From a virus: a DNA stretch of 64,000 nt. Below the pieces are notes generated by a model that made no database searches, was not told the DNA's origin, and worked only from the letters and a program-made list of their open reading frames with translations. Below are positions 10,901 to 19,138 of this stretch, in pieces; positions within the stretch are counted from its first letter, which is position 1, and the number at the start of each line of letters is the position of its first letter. Made by a program: the position numbers and the translations under genes. The stretch covers positions 1-64,000 of IMG/VR virus record IMGVR_UViG_3300043434_000295; one strand, 5' to 3'.

Positions 10901-11532
10901 CTGTTTTAAGTGGTCTTAAGCTTAATGGTGTTGATAATAATGCGTCTGGTAATGATTATATCTTATGGATCAATAAGCCAAATAACAATGACTGGGGTGT
11001 TTCTATCACAGGTCAGTATGACTATAACTATATGTATGATGGCGCTGCATCACACTCGTATGGTGTACGTGGTCTTGCTGCAGGCGGTGAATATTGGAGA
11101 GTTGGTACTGATCTATTGTATCATAATTCTAATATTCGTGCTCCAATCTTTTATGATCAGAATAACACTGGTTACTATGTAGACCCAGCATCTACAACAT
11201 ATATAAACGTACTAACAACTGCTGGTAATATTACGTCTAACTCGGATATTAGACTTAAGCGTGATATCCAAAAAATCACAAATGCTACCGATAAGGTTAA
11301 AAAACTAAATGGCGTAACATTTACACGTATAGATGTAGAAGATACTACAAAACGTTATGCAGGTCTTATTGCGCAGGAAGTTTTAGAAGTTTTACCTGAA
11401 GCTGTTGAAGGCACTGCAACTTATTCGGTTGCATATGGAAATATGGTTGGTCTTCTTGTAGAAGCAATCAAAGAACAACAATCGGAAATCGATGAGTTGA
11501 AGTCGCTAGTAAAACAATTGCTAGCAAAATAA
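7966..11532 (+). CDS. Large tail fibre with C-terminal S74 chaperone
   Basis: A 1188-residue protein. The N-terminal 400 residues share modules with neighbouring fibres (NGTTTTISAA near nt 8340; GGGQVGTANQTGASSVT near nt 8895-8945). The central part carries repeats of the form APIFYDSNDTSYYINPNS (near nt 9600, 10425, 10840 and 11135), spaced by sequence of varying length, typical of a trimeric beta-structured shaft with receptor-binding insertions. The last 100 residues are a peptidase S74 domain with NSDIRLKRDI (about nt 11240), GLIAQEVLEVLPE and a terminal coiled coil. The domain acts in cis to fold the trimer and then cleaves itself. Receptor specificity is unknown. Confidence 0.85.
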   Translation: MTFKVKEGVQVGSTLALDANGKLTTGLSTGRSISLSGDVAGSATFDGTSNINISTTVQANSVALGTDTTGNYMVDVTAGTGVSVSHTQGEGSTATVSIGQAVATTSNVTFANINASGNLVIDGNLTVNGTTTTISAANLAIEDNLIYLNEGSTTANPDLGITGNYNDGTYAHAGVFRDATDNRWKFFKGYTPEPSTSIDTTHASFAYADVQAATFYGALSGNASTASAWQTARTLSYTGDVTGSMSVNGSANVSTALTLANSGVTAGSYGSGTAIPVLTIDAKGRITAASTSVVTIGDGAMTVTAGSGLTGGGQVGTANQTGASSVTISHADTSSVANVTAATNTFISGITFDTYGHVQTVTTGAPSGFASSTHYHDRIYNGASGSSSYLALSSGNELEYYNSSGVIDTLYLQYSGTAAQLKGPGGAQIWMDSNDGSGSGLDADLLDGQHGSYYAPSSSLASYVLKSGDTMTGALTINSAGSYPLQLSSSQRYQLRIRNTAATAQTAGWWLAHDGGGSLYFHADSTGDRAYLTSGGTLMSTGDMRSPIFYDSDNTSYYWNPNTSSAHRLQTPTGYLDLGSMNSSWCHFQTDRPGFYFGVKTSHDGGISAYDSNDYAYFPIYYDYNDTGYYLDANSTSRLNTTNITTLTVYGNSNLGDGNGDTTWVNDILYVGASDSGDSHFYLGENSSSWYGDHWYWDSAYTVYRYSRYAGTDSLIHYHDTRDTTRITYGRNIVFDNYGKGIVGTYASTRYQGVFAMGDSYKLPADGSTTGTLYGLAWSHPNAGGVAANLNTHGLLAMENGTWLASLSGSVRARDDMRAPIFYDSNDTSYYINPNSLSVFNQLNMWGRLAVDNPIDYASSAVTGLTSAPLSSYALYDTNVGSTSYFLPFTHQTALYTSGYRTHCSTGLYKYASGWGDNNTGWYVALGGSDSYPTMHWKLTYGSDLYNSNGYVSQPGSFRAPIFYDTNDTAYYVDARSASVLSGLKLNGVDNNASGNDYILWINKPNNNDWGVSITGQYDYNYMYDGAASHSYGVRGLAAGGEYWRVGTDLLYHNSNIRAPIFYDQNNTGYYVDPASTTYINVLTTAGNITSNSDIRLKRDIQKITNATDKVKKLNGVTFTRIDVEDTTKRYAGLIAQEVLEVLPEAVEGTATYSVAYGNMVGLLVEAIKEQQSEIDELKSLVKQLLAK

Positions 11533-11556
11533 ACGCCAATATTTTAGGAGAAAAGA

Positions 11557-11916
11557 ATGGCAGTTACATATACATGGAAAGTTACTTCGGTCAAAACAAA
11601 GAACGAAGGTGGTAATCAAGACGCAGTAGTTCAAACATATTGGACAAAGACTGGTGTAGATGAAGATGGACACGAGGGTACATTCTCGGGTGCAACTCCA
11701 TTTACTTCAGTAAACGTTCCAGCTGGAGAGTTTGTTCCATTTGCAGAACTTACTGAAGCAACAGTACTTGGTTGGATTCAATCTGTTGTAGTCGGTGGAT
11801 ACGAAGAGCATGTAAATGCACAGATCCAAAAACAAATCGACGAAAAGCACAATCCAATTGTTGAAGCAGCGTTACCTTGGGCGCCACCAGTAGAGACACC
11901 ATCTACACCAGCGTAA
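11557..11916 (+). CDS. Conserved small virion-locus protein
   Basis: A 119-residue protein with TTTTAGGAG as ribosome site. It starts AVTYTWKVTSVKT, has a central GHEGTFSGATPF turn and a helix ending KQIDEKHNP, followed by a proline-rich tail. Proteins of this general form are frequent beside fibre genes in T4-like and other phages, and no function is established that I can name. It lies between two S74 fibres; a fibre-associated or chaperone role is possible but is only inferred from position. Confidence 0.5.
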   Translation: MAVTYTWKVTSVKTKNEGGNQDAVVQTYWTKTGVDEDGHEGTFSGATPFTSVNVPAGEFVPFAELTEATVLGWIQSVVVGGYEEHVNAQIQKQIDEKHNPIVEAALPWAPPVETPSTPA

Positions 11917-11932
11917 TCAAATAAATATTTGA
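11917..11932 (+). promoter_or_regulatory. Palindrome containing AATAAATA late-promoter-like box
   Basis: TCAAATA-AA-TATTTGA forms a 7-bp inverted repeat that contains AATAAATA (11920-11927), a variant of the late octamer also found before genes 18 and 19. It lies 30 bp upstream of the start at 11962. Confidence 0.35.
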
Positions 11933-11961
11933 TAACTCTGTTTTAAAGTTAAAGGTTAGAA

Positions 11962-14900
11962 ATGGCAACATCGTCAAGAGCAAGATACGTATCGGTTTTA
12001 GCAAACACACTCAATTCGTCCGGTAAAATCACGAGTGATAACGTGTTGTTGCCAGACTCCGGAGTCACTGCCGGTTCGTATGGCAGTGCTTCGCAAGTTC
12101 CAGTTCTAACAGTTGATTCTAAAGGACGAGTAACATCTGCTTCTGTAACTTCAGTTGCAGGTGTTACTGCCTATTCATATAATACGTCATCTGGACGTAT
12201 GACAATTAACACAGCAGATGGTGGATCATTTACTGCTGATGTTACGCTTGCTCCATTTAGTACTACAAATCTAACCGAAGGTACTAATCAATATTTTACA
12301 ACAGCAAGAGCAAGATCATCTATATCATCAACAGGAACAAATTTAAGTTATAACTCAACAACAGGTGTATTGAGTTATACACAGGGTAATACAGACACTG
12401 TTGCCGAAGGCGCAACAAATCTTTACTATACTGATGCTCGTGCTCGTGGAGCACTAAGCTATACAACTGGTAGCGCGAATTATAATTCAACTAGTGGCCA
12501 ATTCACAATACCTAGTACTACCTCTCATATCACTGAAGGTAGTAACTTATACTACACCGATTCAAGAGTTCGTGCAGCGCTTGCAGCCGGAACAGGTGTA
12601 ACATATAATTCTTCAACTGGTACATTCTCGATTGGACAACCAGTTGCAACGACAGATAACGTCACATTTGCAAACGTAACTGCAAGTGGTAATTTAACAA
12701 TCGCTGGTAACTTAACAGTAAGTGGTACAACTACTACAGTTAATTCTACTACAGTTTCTGTTGCAGATATTAATATTGAAGTTGCACGTAATGCAACAAC
12801 TGCTGCTCAAGCAAATGGTGCAGGTATCACTGTAACAGGTCCTATAGTACCAGCAACGTTGACGTATTCTTCAGCAGATGATCGTTGGAATCTTAATAAA
12901 GATCTAAACATCAACCGTGTTTACGGCAATGTAACAGGTGCATTAAATGGAAATGCATCTACAGCAAGTACACTTCAAACAACTCGTAGTATTACTGCAA
13001 CAGGCGATGCTTCTTGGACTGTCAACTTTGATGGATCGACTAACGTATCCGGTGCATTAACACTTGCAAACTCTGGAGTTACTGCAGGATCATATGGTTC
13101 TGGCACAGCAATTCCTGTTTTGACAATAGATTCTAAAGGTAGAGTTACATCTGCTAGTACAGTAGGCGTTGTCATCGGTGATGGCACGCTTACAGTTTCT
13201 GCAGGTGATGGTTTAGCAGGATCCGGAACGTTCACTGCTAATCAAACGACAAACAATACTATTACCATTAGTCACGCTGATACATCCTCTGTTGCAAATC
13301 TTTCAAGTGATAACGCTGGCAACACATTCATTCAAGACCTGTCTCTAACATTCGATACGTATGGTCACGTAACAGGTGCAACCGTTGCCACTGGAACTGT
13401 ATCAGTTGGCGATGGTGTCATGACAGTTATTGCTGGTAGTGGTTTAACTGGTGGTGGTCAAGTTGGTACAGCAAATCAAACAGGTGCTTCAAGTGTAACA
13501 CTTTCTCTTGCTACTGTGGGAACTGCTGGGACATACACTAAAGTAACAACCGATGCATATGGGCGTATTACTTCTGGAACTACACTAAGCGCAAGTGACA
13601 TTCCTTCGTTATCGGCAACGTATCTTCCTTTGTCTGGTGGTACACTAACTGGACGCACTATAATTAACGTAACTGGACGAGCATTTACAGTTGGTGGTTC
13701 GCCAGGTGGTGCACCAAATGCAACCATTGCAACACAAACATCATATTTAGAAATTTCAGCTGGGTCTGGCGGTAATACAAACTCAAGCGCTTTAATTTTT
13801 CACAACCCAAACGTGTCGACTTCTGTTCTTGAGTATGTTAACACTTCAGCCGATAACGCATACTTCAATTTTCGTTCTGATGACACAACCTGGAACGTAC
13901 GTGTAAATGGCAATCAAGTTTGGCATGCTGGTAACTTAACAAACCTGAATCAGCTTACAAATGGCCCTGGGTATATCACGGGCGAATCAGATACTCTTGC
14001 AACTGTAACGGCACGTGGCGCATCAACGTCAACTAGTGTAACCTTAAGTAGTAATGGAAATCAATATAGCGGTCACCTTTATTACTTACCACATGATTCT
14101 GCGGGTAATCATTATCCTCATTTCAATGACGGAGCATCTGCGTCCGGATCTAAAATTAATTGGAGACTATTCACCGGGGGCACCAACAGTATAACACATA
14201 CATGGAGAACTGATTATACTTATTTTGCCAATCGTGTGGAATCGGCTGGTGATATGCGCAGTCCTTTATTTTATGACAGCAATGATACTGCTTGGTATGT
14301 TGATCCAAACTCTACAACTAGACTTTCTAGCTTAACTGTCGTAAATACGATTAGTGGAAATATTTCTGGAAATGCAGATACTGTCGATAATAGACATGCT
14401 GATTATTTCTATCCATCCAACACCGATAATGGATATTCGACAGGGGATATTAATGGTAATACCACACATCAAAGGTTGTGGGCCCCTGATACCGTTCAGG
14501 ATATGTTTGCATTCAATCCTCCAACGACTGTAGAATATTCGACAAATGGATCTACATGGACAAGCAGTTCAATATCTTCTGATGTATTTTCTGGAAAGAT
14601 GAATGGACAGTGGGGCGGATTCAATGCTAACGTCGGCAATAATATTGGAGGATGGCGTTTTGTTCGTCTTACATGGCAAAACTTTGGTTACAGATTCTTC
14701 TCACACTTTACACTAGCACATAGCACAAATGGCCATAACTTTAATTTTGTATTTTATAAGTCAAGCTTAGATGGATCTACTTGGACAGAAGCATTTAGAC
14801 AAAATGGAATAAGCTCATGGCCAGGTTATACCGTAACCAAACACAGTAACGTGAGTGGATGGTGGGATACGCGAGATATTAGAATTGTTTTTGAATTAAA

Positions 14901-16362
14901 TCACTCCGGTTCTGCAGATAATGCTATTAATATTGGTCATATTGGATTGCATGGTTCATATGGTGGATTCAATAGACTATTTGACTGGAATGGCTCAAAG
15001 GCTATTACGTTTAATGGAAATATAACTGCTCCTATATTATACGACTCGAATGACACAAGTTACTATTTAAATCCAAATAGCACTTCTGTTCTAAATGCTG
15101 TAAATTATTGGGGTGTTCAATTCTGGAATGGTGATGGTGTGTATGCTCGTGGTACTAATTCATATGGCTACAGATTCAATAACTATGCAGATACGATCAA
15201 TGCATTCGTAATCAATAATAGCGGTGATACTACTTCATATTCTTCGTCACGCGCACCAATCTTCTATGATTCTAACGATACCTACTACTATACAAACCCG
15301 AATTCGTGGTCGCAGTTATCACACGCTAACTTCAATTCTTCCCCAAGTGGAAGAACGTTATCGTTAGGCGGCGATCAAACAAACAGGGTATACAATGATT
15401 CTGCTAGGGCGAGTTTAGTTATAAATGCGTCTTATTATCCACATTTGTATTTGAATGCCGTAGACGACTCTGGAAACACTACTCATGGTGCAGTTTTATC
15501 AATGACAGGTGTTTTAACTTCTGGTGGATATCGTCGTTGGGGTATGGGTATTTCTAATAGAAATCCTAACGAATTAAGTTTTGGTTGGCATGATAATGAT
15601 TCTAACCCTCATAATGGTGTGGGTATAAATTGGTCTTATCCAGCATCGATGTGGATCGACACTGGTCATAACTTATATGCTCGTGGGTCGATGAGAGCAC
15701 CTATTTTCTATGATTATAATGATACATCATACTATGTAGATCCTAGTGCAGACCTATCGGTAAGAGTTTATGGTGAGATATGTAACTCTAATTATGCTCA
15801 AGGTAATTTACAACCAGGTACCTTAAATATTGGAAGAATTGACACCGATTATAGATGGGATGGAACATCATGGTCTGGTGATATACGTGTTGGTATGCTT
15901 GCAAACTGTTCAGAGTATTGGGAATTTGCAATTCATGACTCAGGTGATTCGGTTATGTCGGCGTTATATTTTGATGGCGGCAGTACGATATACATGGGAC
16001 GAAACTTAGGATGGGGATCTTGTAGCGTATATGTTGGAGGAAATATAACTGCAGCGTCTGATGTTCGATTAAAAGAAAATATAGTTACTATAGACAATGC
16101 ATTAAATAAAACTCTGTCTTTGCGTGGAGTGAATTATACACGTAAAGATGATAATGAAAAAACACTTCAAATAGGTTTAATTGCTCAGGAAGTTTTAGAA
16201 GTAGTACCAGAAGCAGTGGTATTGACTAAAGAAGGTACTTATGGTGTACATTATGGAAACTTAGTTGGTCTTCTTGTAGAAGCAATCAAAGAACAAGATG
16301 ATAAGATTACTCGATTAGAAGCTCTAGTGGAAACACTTATAAATAAATTAGGAGAAAAATAA
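11962..16362 (+). CDS. Very large tail fibre with C-terminal S74 chaperone
   Basis: The longest gene in the window, 1466 residues. The N-terminal region has repeats of the type TEGTNQYFTTARARS / AEGATNLYYTDARARG / TEGSNLYYTDSRVRA (about nt 12270-12580). These are followed by the shared SGTTTTVNST module (near nt 12725) and the GGGQVGTANQTGASSVT block (near nt 13450-13500). The shaft has SNDTSYYLNPNS-type repeats near nt 14275, 15040, 15265 and 15715, as in the 7966 gene. The C-terminal S74 domain is clear: ASDVRLKENI (about nt 16055), GLIAQEVLEVVPE and a terminal heptad coil. A late promoter for gene 13 lies within its final codons. It is likely a distal, receptor-contacting fibre. Confidence 0.85.
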   Translation: MATSSRARYVSVLANTLNSSGKITSDNVLLPDSGVTAGSYGSASQVPVLTVDSKGRVTSASVTSVAGVTAYSYNTSSGRMTINTADGGSFTADVTLAPFSTTNLTEGTNQYFTTARARSSISSTGTNLSYNSTTGVLSYTQGNTDTVAEGATNLYYTDARARGALSYTTGSANYNSTSGQFTIPSTTSHITEGSNLYYTDSRVRAALAAGTGVTYNSSTGTFSIGQPVATTDNVTFANVTASGNLTIAGNLTVSGTTTTVNSTTVSVADINIEVARNATTAAQANGAGITVTGPIVPATLTYSSADDRWNLNKDLNINRVYGNVTGALNGNASTASTLQTTRSITATGDASWTVNFDGSTNVSGALTLANSGVTAGSYGSGTAIPVLTIDSKGRVTSASTVGVVIGDGTLTVSAGDGLAGSGTFTANQTTNNTITISHADTSSVANLSSDNAGNTFIQDLSLTFDTYGHVTGATVATGTVSVGDGVMTVIAGSGLTGGGQVGTANQTGASSVTLSLATVGTAGTYTKVTTDAYGRITSGTTLSASDIPSLSATYLPLSGGTLTGRTIINVTGRAFTVGGSPGGAPNATIATQTSYLEISAGSGGNTNSSALIFHNPNVSTSVLEYVNTSADNAYFNFRSDDTTWNVRVNGNQVWHAGNLTNLNQLTNGPGYITGESDTLATVTARGASTSTSVTLSSNGNQYSGHLYYLPHDSAGNHYPHFNDGASASGSKINWRLFTGGTNSITHTWRTDYTYFANRVESAGDMRSPLFYDSNDTAWYVDPNSTTRLSSLTVVNTISGNISGNADTVDNRHADYFYPSNTDNGYSTGDINGNTTHQRLWAPDTVQDMFAFNPPTTVEYSTNGSTWTSSSISSDVFSGKMNGQWGGFNANVGNNIGGWRFVRLTWQNFGYRFFSHFTLAHSTNGHNFNFVFYKSSLDGSTWTEAFRQNGISSWPGYTVTKHSNVSGWWDTRDIRIVFELNHSGSADNAINIGHIGLHGSYGGFNRLFDWNGSKAITFNGNITAPILYDSNDTSYYLNPNSTSVLNAVNYWGVQFWNGDGVYARGTNSYGYRFNNYADTINAFVINNSGDTTSYSSSRAPIFYDSNDTYYYTNPNSWSQLSHANFNSSPSGRTLSLGGDQTNRVYNDSARASLVINASYYPHLYLNAVDDSGNTTHGAVLSMTGVLTSGGYRRWGMGISNRNPNELSFGWHDNDSNPHNGVGINWSYPASMWIDTGHNLYARGSMRAPIFYDYNDTSYYVDPSADLSVRVYGEICNSNYAQGNLQPGTLNIGRIDTDYRWDGTSWSGDIRVGMLANCSEYWEFAIHDSGDSVMSALYFDGGSTIYMGRNLGWGSCSVYVGGNITAASDVRLKENIVTIDNALNKTLSLRGVNYTRKDDNEKTLQIGLIAQEVLEVVPEAVVLTKEGTYGVHYGNLVGLLVEAIKEQDDKITRLEALVETLINKLGEK
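16338..16345 (+). promoter_or_regulatory. Late promoter TATAAATA for the neck-terminase operon
   Basis: An exact late octamer inside the last codons of the fibre gene. By T4 spacing the start site is about 16351, the first G of GGAG, giving a leader of only about 13 nt before gene 13, with the ribosome site at the very 5' end. Confidence 0.75.
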
Positions 16363-16363
16363 C

Positions 16364-17104
16364 ATGGCCGTTACTACTAGACAAGGTTTAATCGATTATT
16401 GCCTCAGAGCTCTAGGCGAGCCTGTTGTCGAAATCAACATTGATGATCAACAAATTGAAGATCGTGTTGATGAAGCTATCGAGTTCTTTCGTCAATATCA
16501 CTATGATGGTATTGAAAAGGTATATTTAAAACACTTAGTTACTGAAGACGATGTTGCACAGAAATCAGTTCCAATCAGTGACTTGGTCTATGGTGTAACA
16601 AGAGTATTTCCGATTGCAGCAGGAACATCTACTTCAAAGTCTATCTTTGATCTTCAGTATCAACTACGTCTTAACGATCTATATGATTTGACGTCTACTT
16701 CAGTAATCTATTACTCGATGGTTATGTCACATCTTGCGTTATTAGATCTAACGTTAAATGGACACCCATTATATAGATTTAATCGTTTAACCAATCGTCT
16801 ATACATCGATGAGAACTGGGCAGAGAATATTGCACCAGGAACTTATATTCTAGTTGAATGTTATCGTGCATTAGATCCAGCAGTTGCACCTAGAATGTAT
16901 GGTGATAATTGGCTTAAGCATTATACAACTGCATTAATCAAAAAGCAATGGGCTGTTAACATTAAGAAGTTCTCAGGTTTACAACTTCCGGGTGGTGTAA
17001 CTCTCGATGGTGATAAGCTTTATCAAGAAGCACAAGACGAAATTAAACAACTCGAAGATGACTTAATGAATAAGTCTGCACCTCTCGAATTCATGATGGG
17101 TTAA
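16364..17104 (+). CDS. gp13: Neck protein gp13
   Basis: A 246-residue protein resembling T4 gp13 (309 residues), which with gp14 forms the neck that closes the filled head and joins it to the tail. The N-terminal TRQGLIDYCLRALGEPVVEINIDDQQIEDRVDEAIEFF segment is the most recognisable family signature (residues about 5-42). The acidic C-terminal helix ends MNKSAPLEFMMG. It starts 2 bp after the fibre gene, with GGAGAAAAAT as ribosome site, and is 1 bp from gene 14. Gene order 13-14 matches T4. The protein is shorter than in T4, as is common in marine relatives. Confidence 0.85.
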   Translation: MAVTTRQGLIDYCLRALGEPVVEINIDDQQIEDRVDEAIEFFRQYHYDGIEKVYLKHLVTEDDVAQKSVPISDLVYGVTRVFPIAAGTSTSKSIFDLQYQLRLNDLYDLTSTSVIYYSMVMSHLALLDLTLNGHPLYRFNRLTNRLYIDENWAENIAPGTYILVECYRALDPAVAPRMYGDNWLKHYTTALIKKQWAVNIKKFSGLQLPGGVTLDGDKLYQEAQDEIKQLEDDLMNKSAPLEFMMG

Positions 17105-17105
17105 T

Positions 17106-17825
17106 ATGCCAAACGTATATTTTTCGCATGGTACACGAAATGAGCAGTATCTTCTCGAAGATCTGATCATCGAGTCCATTACTATCTGGGGACAGGAATT
17201 TTATTATATTCCTAGAGTCCTTGTTGCAAAGGATGAAATCCTGGGCGAAGATAGACTATCAAAATTCGAAAATGCATTTCCAATCGATATGTATTTAGAA
17301 ACAGTTGATGGATTTGAAGGTCAAGGTGCATTCATTCAAAAATTTGGTCTAATGATGGAACAGTCTGCTACACTTACTGTAGCACGTCGCACTTGGGAAA
17401 GATTGGTTGGAAAGCATAATGTAATGCTTCCAAATCGTCCGGCCGAAGGAGATCTTCTATATTTTCCATTGACAAAAGGCTTATTTGAAATTAAGTTTGT
17501 AGAACATCAAGATCCATTCTATCAACTTAAGAAACTTTATGTGTATCGTTTGCAAGTTGAACTATTCCAATATGCTTCTGAGCGTATTGAAACTGGAATG
17601 AAAGATATAGACGTATTTGAAACTCTCAAGACTACAGATATTGACAAACAACCTGATGTCGAAGTTTCTCAGTCGTATGGTGACAATAATAACTTCATAA
17701 GAGAAGCAGAAGATACTATCTTTGATCATTCAAATCCATTTGGTGATATCGCTACAATATCATATACAACAGATTCTGGTACGATTTATACAGATTCGTC
17801 TAACGCAACAGTAGATAGAGAATAA
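17106..17825 (+). CDS. gp14: Neck protein gp14
   Basis: A 239-residue protein (T4 gp14 has 256). It partners gp13 in the head-tail neck. The FSHGTRNEQYLLEDLIIESI start and the I-W-G-Q-E-F-Y-Y-I-P-R segment near residue 30 are typical of the family, as is the F-E-I-K-F-V-E-H-Q-D-P-F-Y-Q segment near residue 130. The C-terminal 40 residues are rich in D, S, N and T and probably extended. It sits one base from gene 13 and one base from the next gene, within the same late operon. Confidence 0.85.
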   Translation: MPNVYFSHGTRNEQYLLEDLIIESITIWGQEFYYIPRVLVAKDEILGEDRLSKFENAFPIDMYLETVDGFEGQGAFIQKFGLMMEQSATLTVARRTWERLVGKHNVMLPNRPAEGDLLYFPLTKGLFEIKFVEHQDPFYQLKKLYVYRLQVELFQYASERIETGMKDIDVFETLKTTDIDKQPDVEVSQSYGDNNNFIREAEDTIFDHSNPFGDIATISYTTDSGTIYTDSSNATVDRE

Positions 17826-17826
17826 A

Positions 17827-18405
17827 ATGGCAAGACAAAACATCAATATTGGTACCGGTACCAACACTAAAACCGGTGAAGGATTAAGAACAGCATTTAC
17901 AAAAGTAAATGATAACTTTACAGAATTGTATGCATTAGCAAATGCCGACATTCAGATTCCATCGCAAAATGGAAATGCCGGAAAAGTTCTTAAAACAACA
18001 GGTTCATCACTCTTGTTTGAAAATATTTCGTATAATGAATTAACAGATAGACCTACATTATTCAGCGGATCTTATAATGATCTGTCTAATAAGCCTTTAA
18101 TCTTCTCTGGCAACTATGCCGATTTATCAGGCAAACCTCTTCTATCAGATGTTGCAACAAGTGGAAATTATGCAGATCTAGCTAATAAACCGGTTTTAGC
18201 TTCAGTTGCAACAAGTGGAAGTTATTCTGATTTAACTGGTAAACCACCATTTGCTTTAGCATCTGTTCCTTCTAGTTCTATTGGAGCTGAAGGCAATATT
18301 GGTGGTATGATAGCAGTTGACTCAACTTATTTTTATTATTGTGTTCAAACCTACGATGGTACAAATTCTATATGGAAACGAATTCCATGGGATACTCAAT
18401 GGTGA
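17827..18405 (+). CDS. Fibre-like structural protein inserted between gp14 and gp15
   Basis: A 192-residue protein beginning ARQNINIGTGTNTKTGEGLRTAFTKVNDNFTELY, a motif found at the base of fibres and whiskers in T4-like marine phages. The middle has three to four copies of an SGxYxDLxxKPxL repeat (about nt 18050-18250), a pattern typical of extended fibre segments. T4 has no gene at this position; fibritin (wac) lies just before gene 13 there. It might serve as a neck or collar fibre, but this is an inference from position and repeats. Confidence 0.6.
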   Translation: MARQNINIGTGTNTKTGEGLRTAFTKVNDNFTELYALANADIQIPSQNGNAGKVLKTTGSSLLFENISYNELTDRPTLFSGSYNDLSNKPLIFSGNYADLSGKPLLSDVATSGNYADLANKPVLASVATSGSYSDLTGKPPFALASVPSSSIGAEGNIGGMIAVDSTYFYYCVQTYDGTNSIWKRIPWDTQW

Positions 18406-18409
18406 TTAA

Positions 18410-19138
18410 ATGCTAAGCAATAACATTTTTTATCACGGGATTACACGAAAAGTTATCGTTGCATTCGGTAGCTTATTTAGTAATATCCGTATAGAGCGTA
18501 AAGTTGATGGAAACGTAGAACAGACGCTCGCAGTTCCTATTGCATATGCTCCAAAGGAAAAGTGGATTGTTAGAATAGAACAAGATTCATCTTTAGAAAA
18601 TCATACTTATACTACGTTGCCGCGTTTGTCTTTTGAAATAACCGGTATGAGTTATGATTCTAGCCGTAAGACTAATAGAATGAATTACATCACATGTGGC
18701 GATGGTCAATCTATGACAAAGTTATATTCGCCCGTACCATATAATATTGACATATCTTTGTATTGTTTAACAAAAACACAGGAAGATGCGCTACAAATAG
18801 TAGAGCAAATTCTTCCATACTTTACTCCAGATTATACACTATCGATAAAAGCTATTCCAGACAGTAATGTCATAATGGACATACCAATCATATTAGAAAG
18901 TGTAAATATTCAAGATGATTACGATGGTGATTTTAACCAGCGTAGATTCGTAACATACACTATGAACTTTACTTTGAAAGCTAACTTCTATGGTCCTGTC
19001 GTCGATGGTAGAGTTATTACTAATACTATCGTTGATGTAAGCAATATAACAAATAACATTTCTATTGCTGGTCATATGGCAGAAGGTGATACGACAACAG
19101 GTGAAGTCACAACGGATAGTTGGACAGAAAATATCTAA
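18410..19138 (+). CDS. gp15: Tail terminator / sheath stabiliser gp15
   Basis: A 242-residue protein like T4 gp15 (272 residues), which caps the finished tail and binds the neck. Recognisable elements are the N-terminal NNIFYHGITRKVIVAFGSLFSNI and the central R-L-S-F-E-I-T-G-M-S-Y-D segment. An N-x-R-R-F-V-T-Y-T-M-N-F-T-L-K-A segment lies near residue 180. Its stop codon shares a base with the start of gene 17 (TAATG), so the two are coupled. In T4 gene 16 lies between them; here there is no room for it. Confidence 0.85.
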   Translation: MLSNNIFYHGITRKVIVAFGSLFSNIRIERKVDGNVEQTLAVPIAYAPKEKWIVRIEQDSSLENHTYTTLPRLSFEITGMSYDSSRKTNRMNYITCGDGQSMTKLYSPVPYNIDISLYCLTKTQEDALQIVEQILPYFTPDYTLSIKAIPDSNVIMDIPIILESVNIQDDYDGDFNQRRFVTYTMNFTLKANFYGPVVDGRVITNTIVDVSNITNNISIAGHMAEGDTTTGEVTTDSWTENI

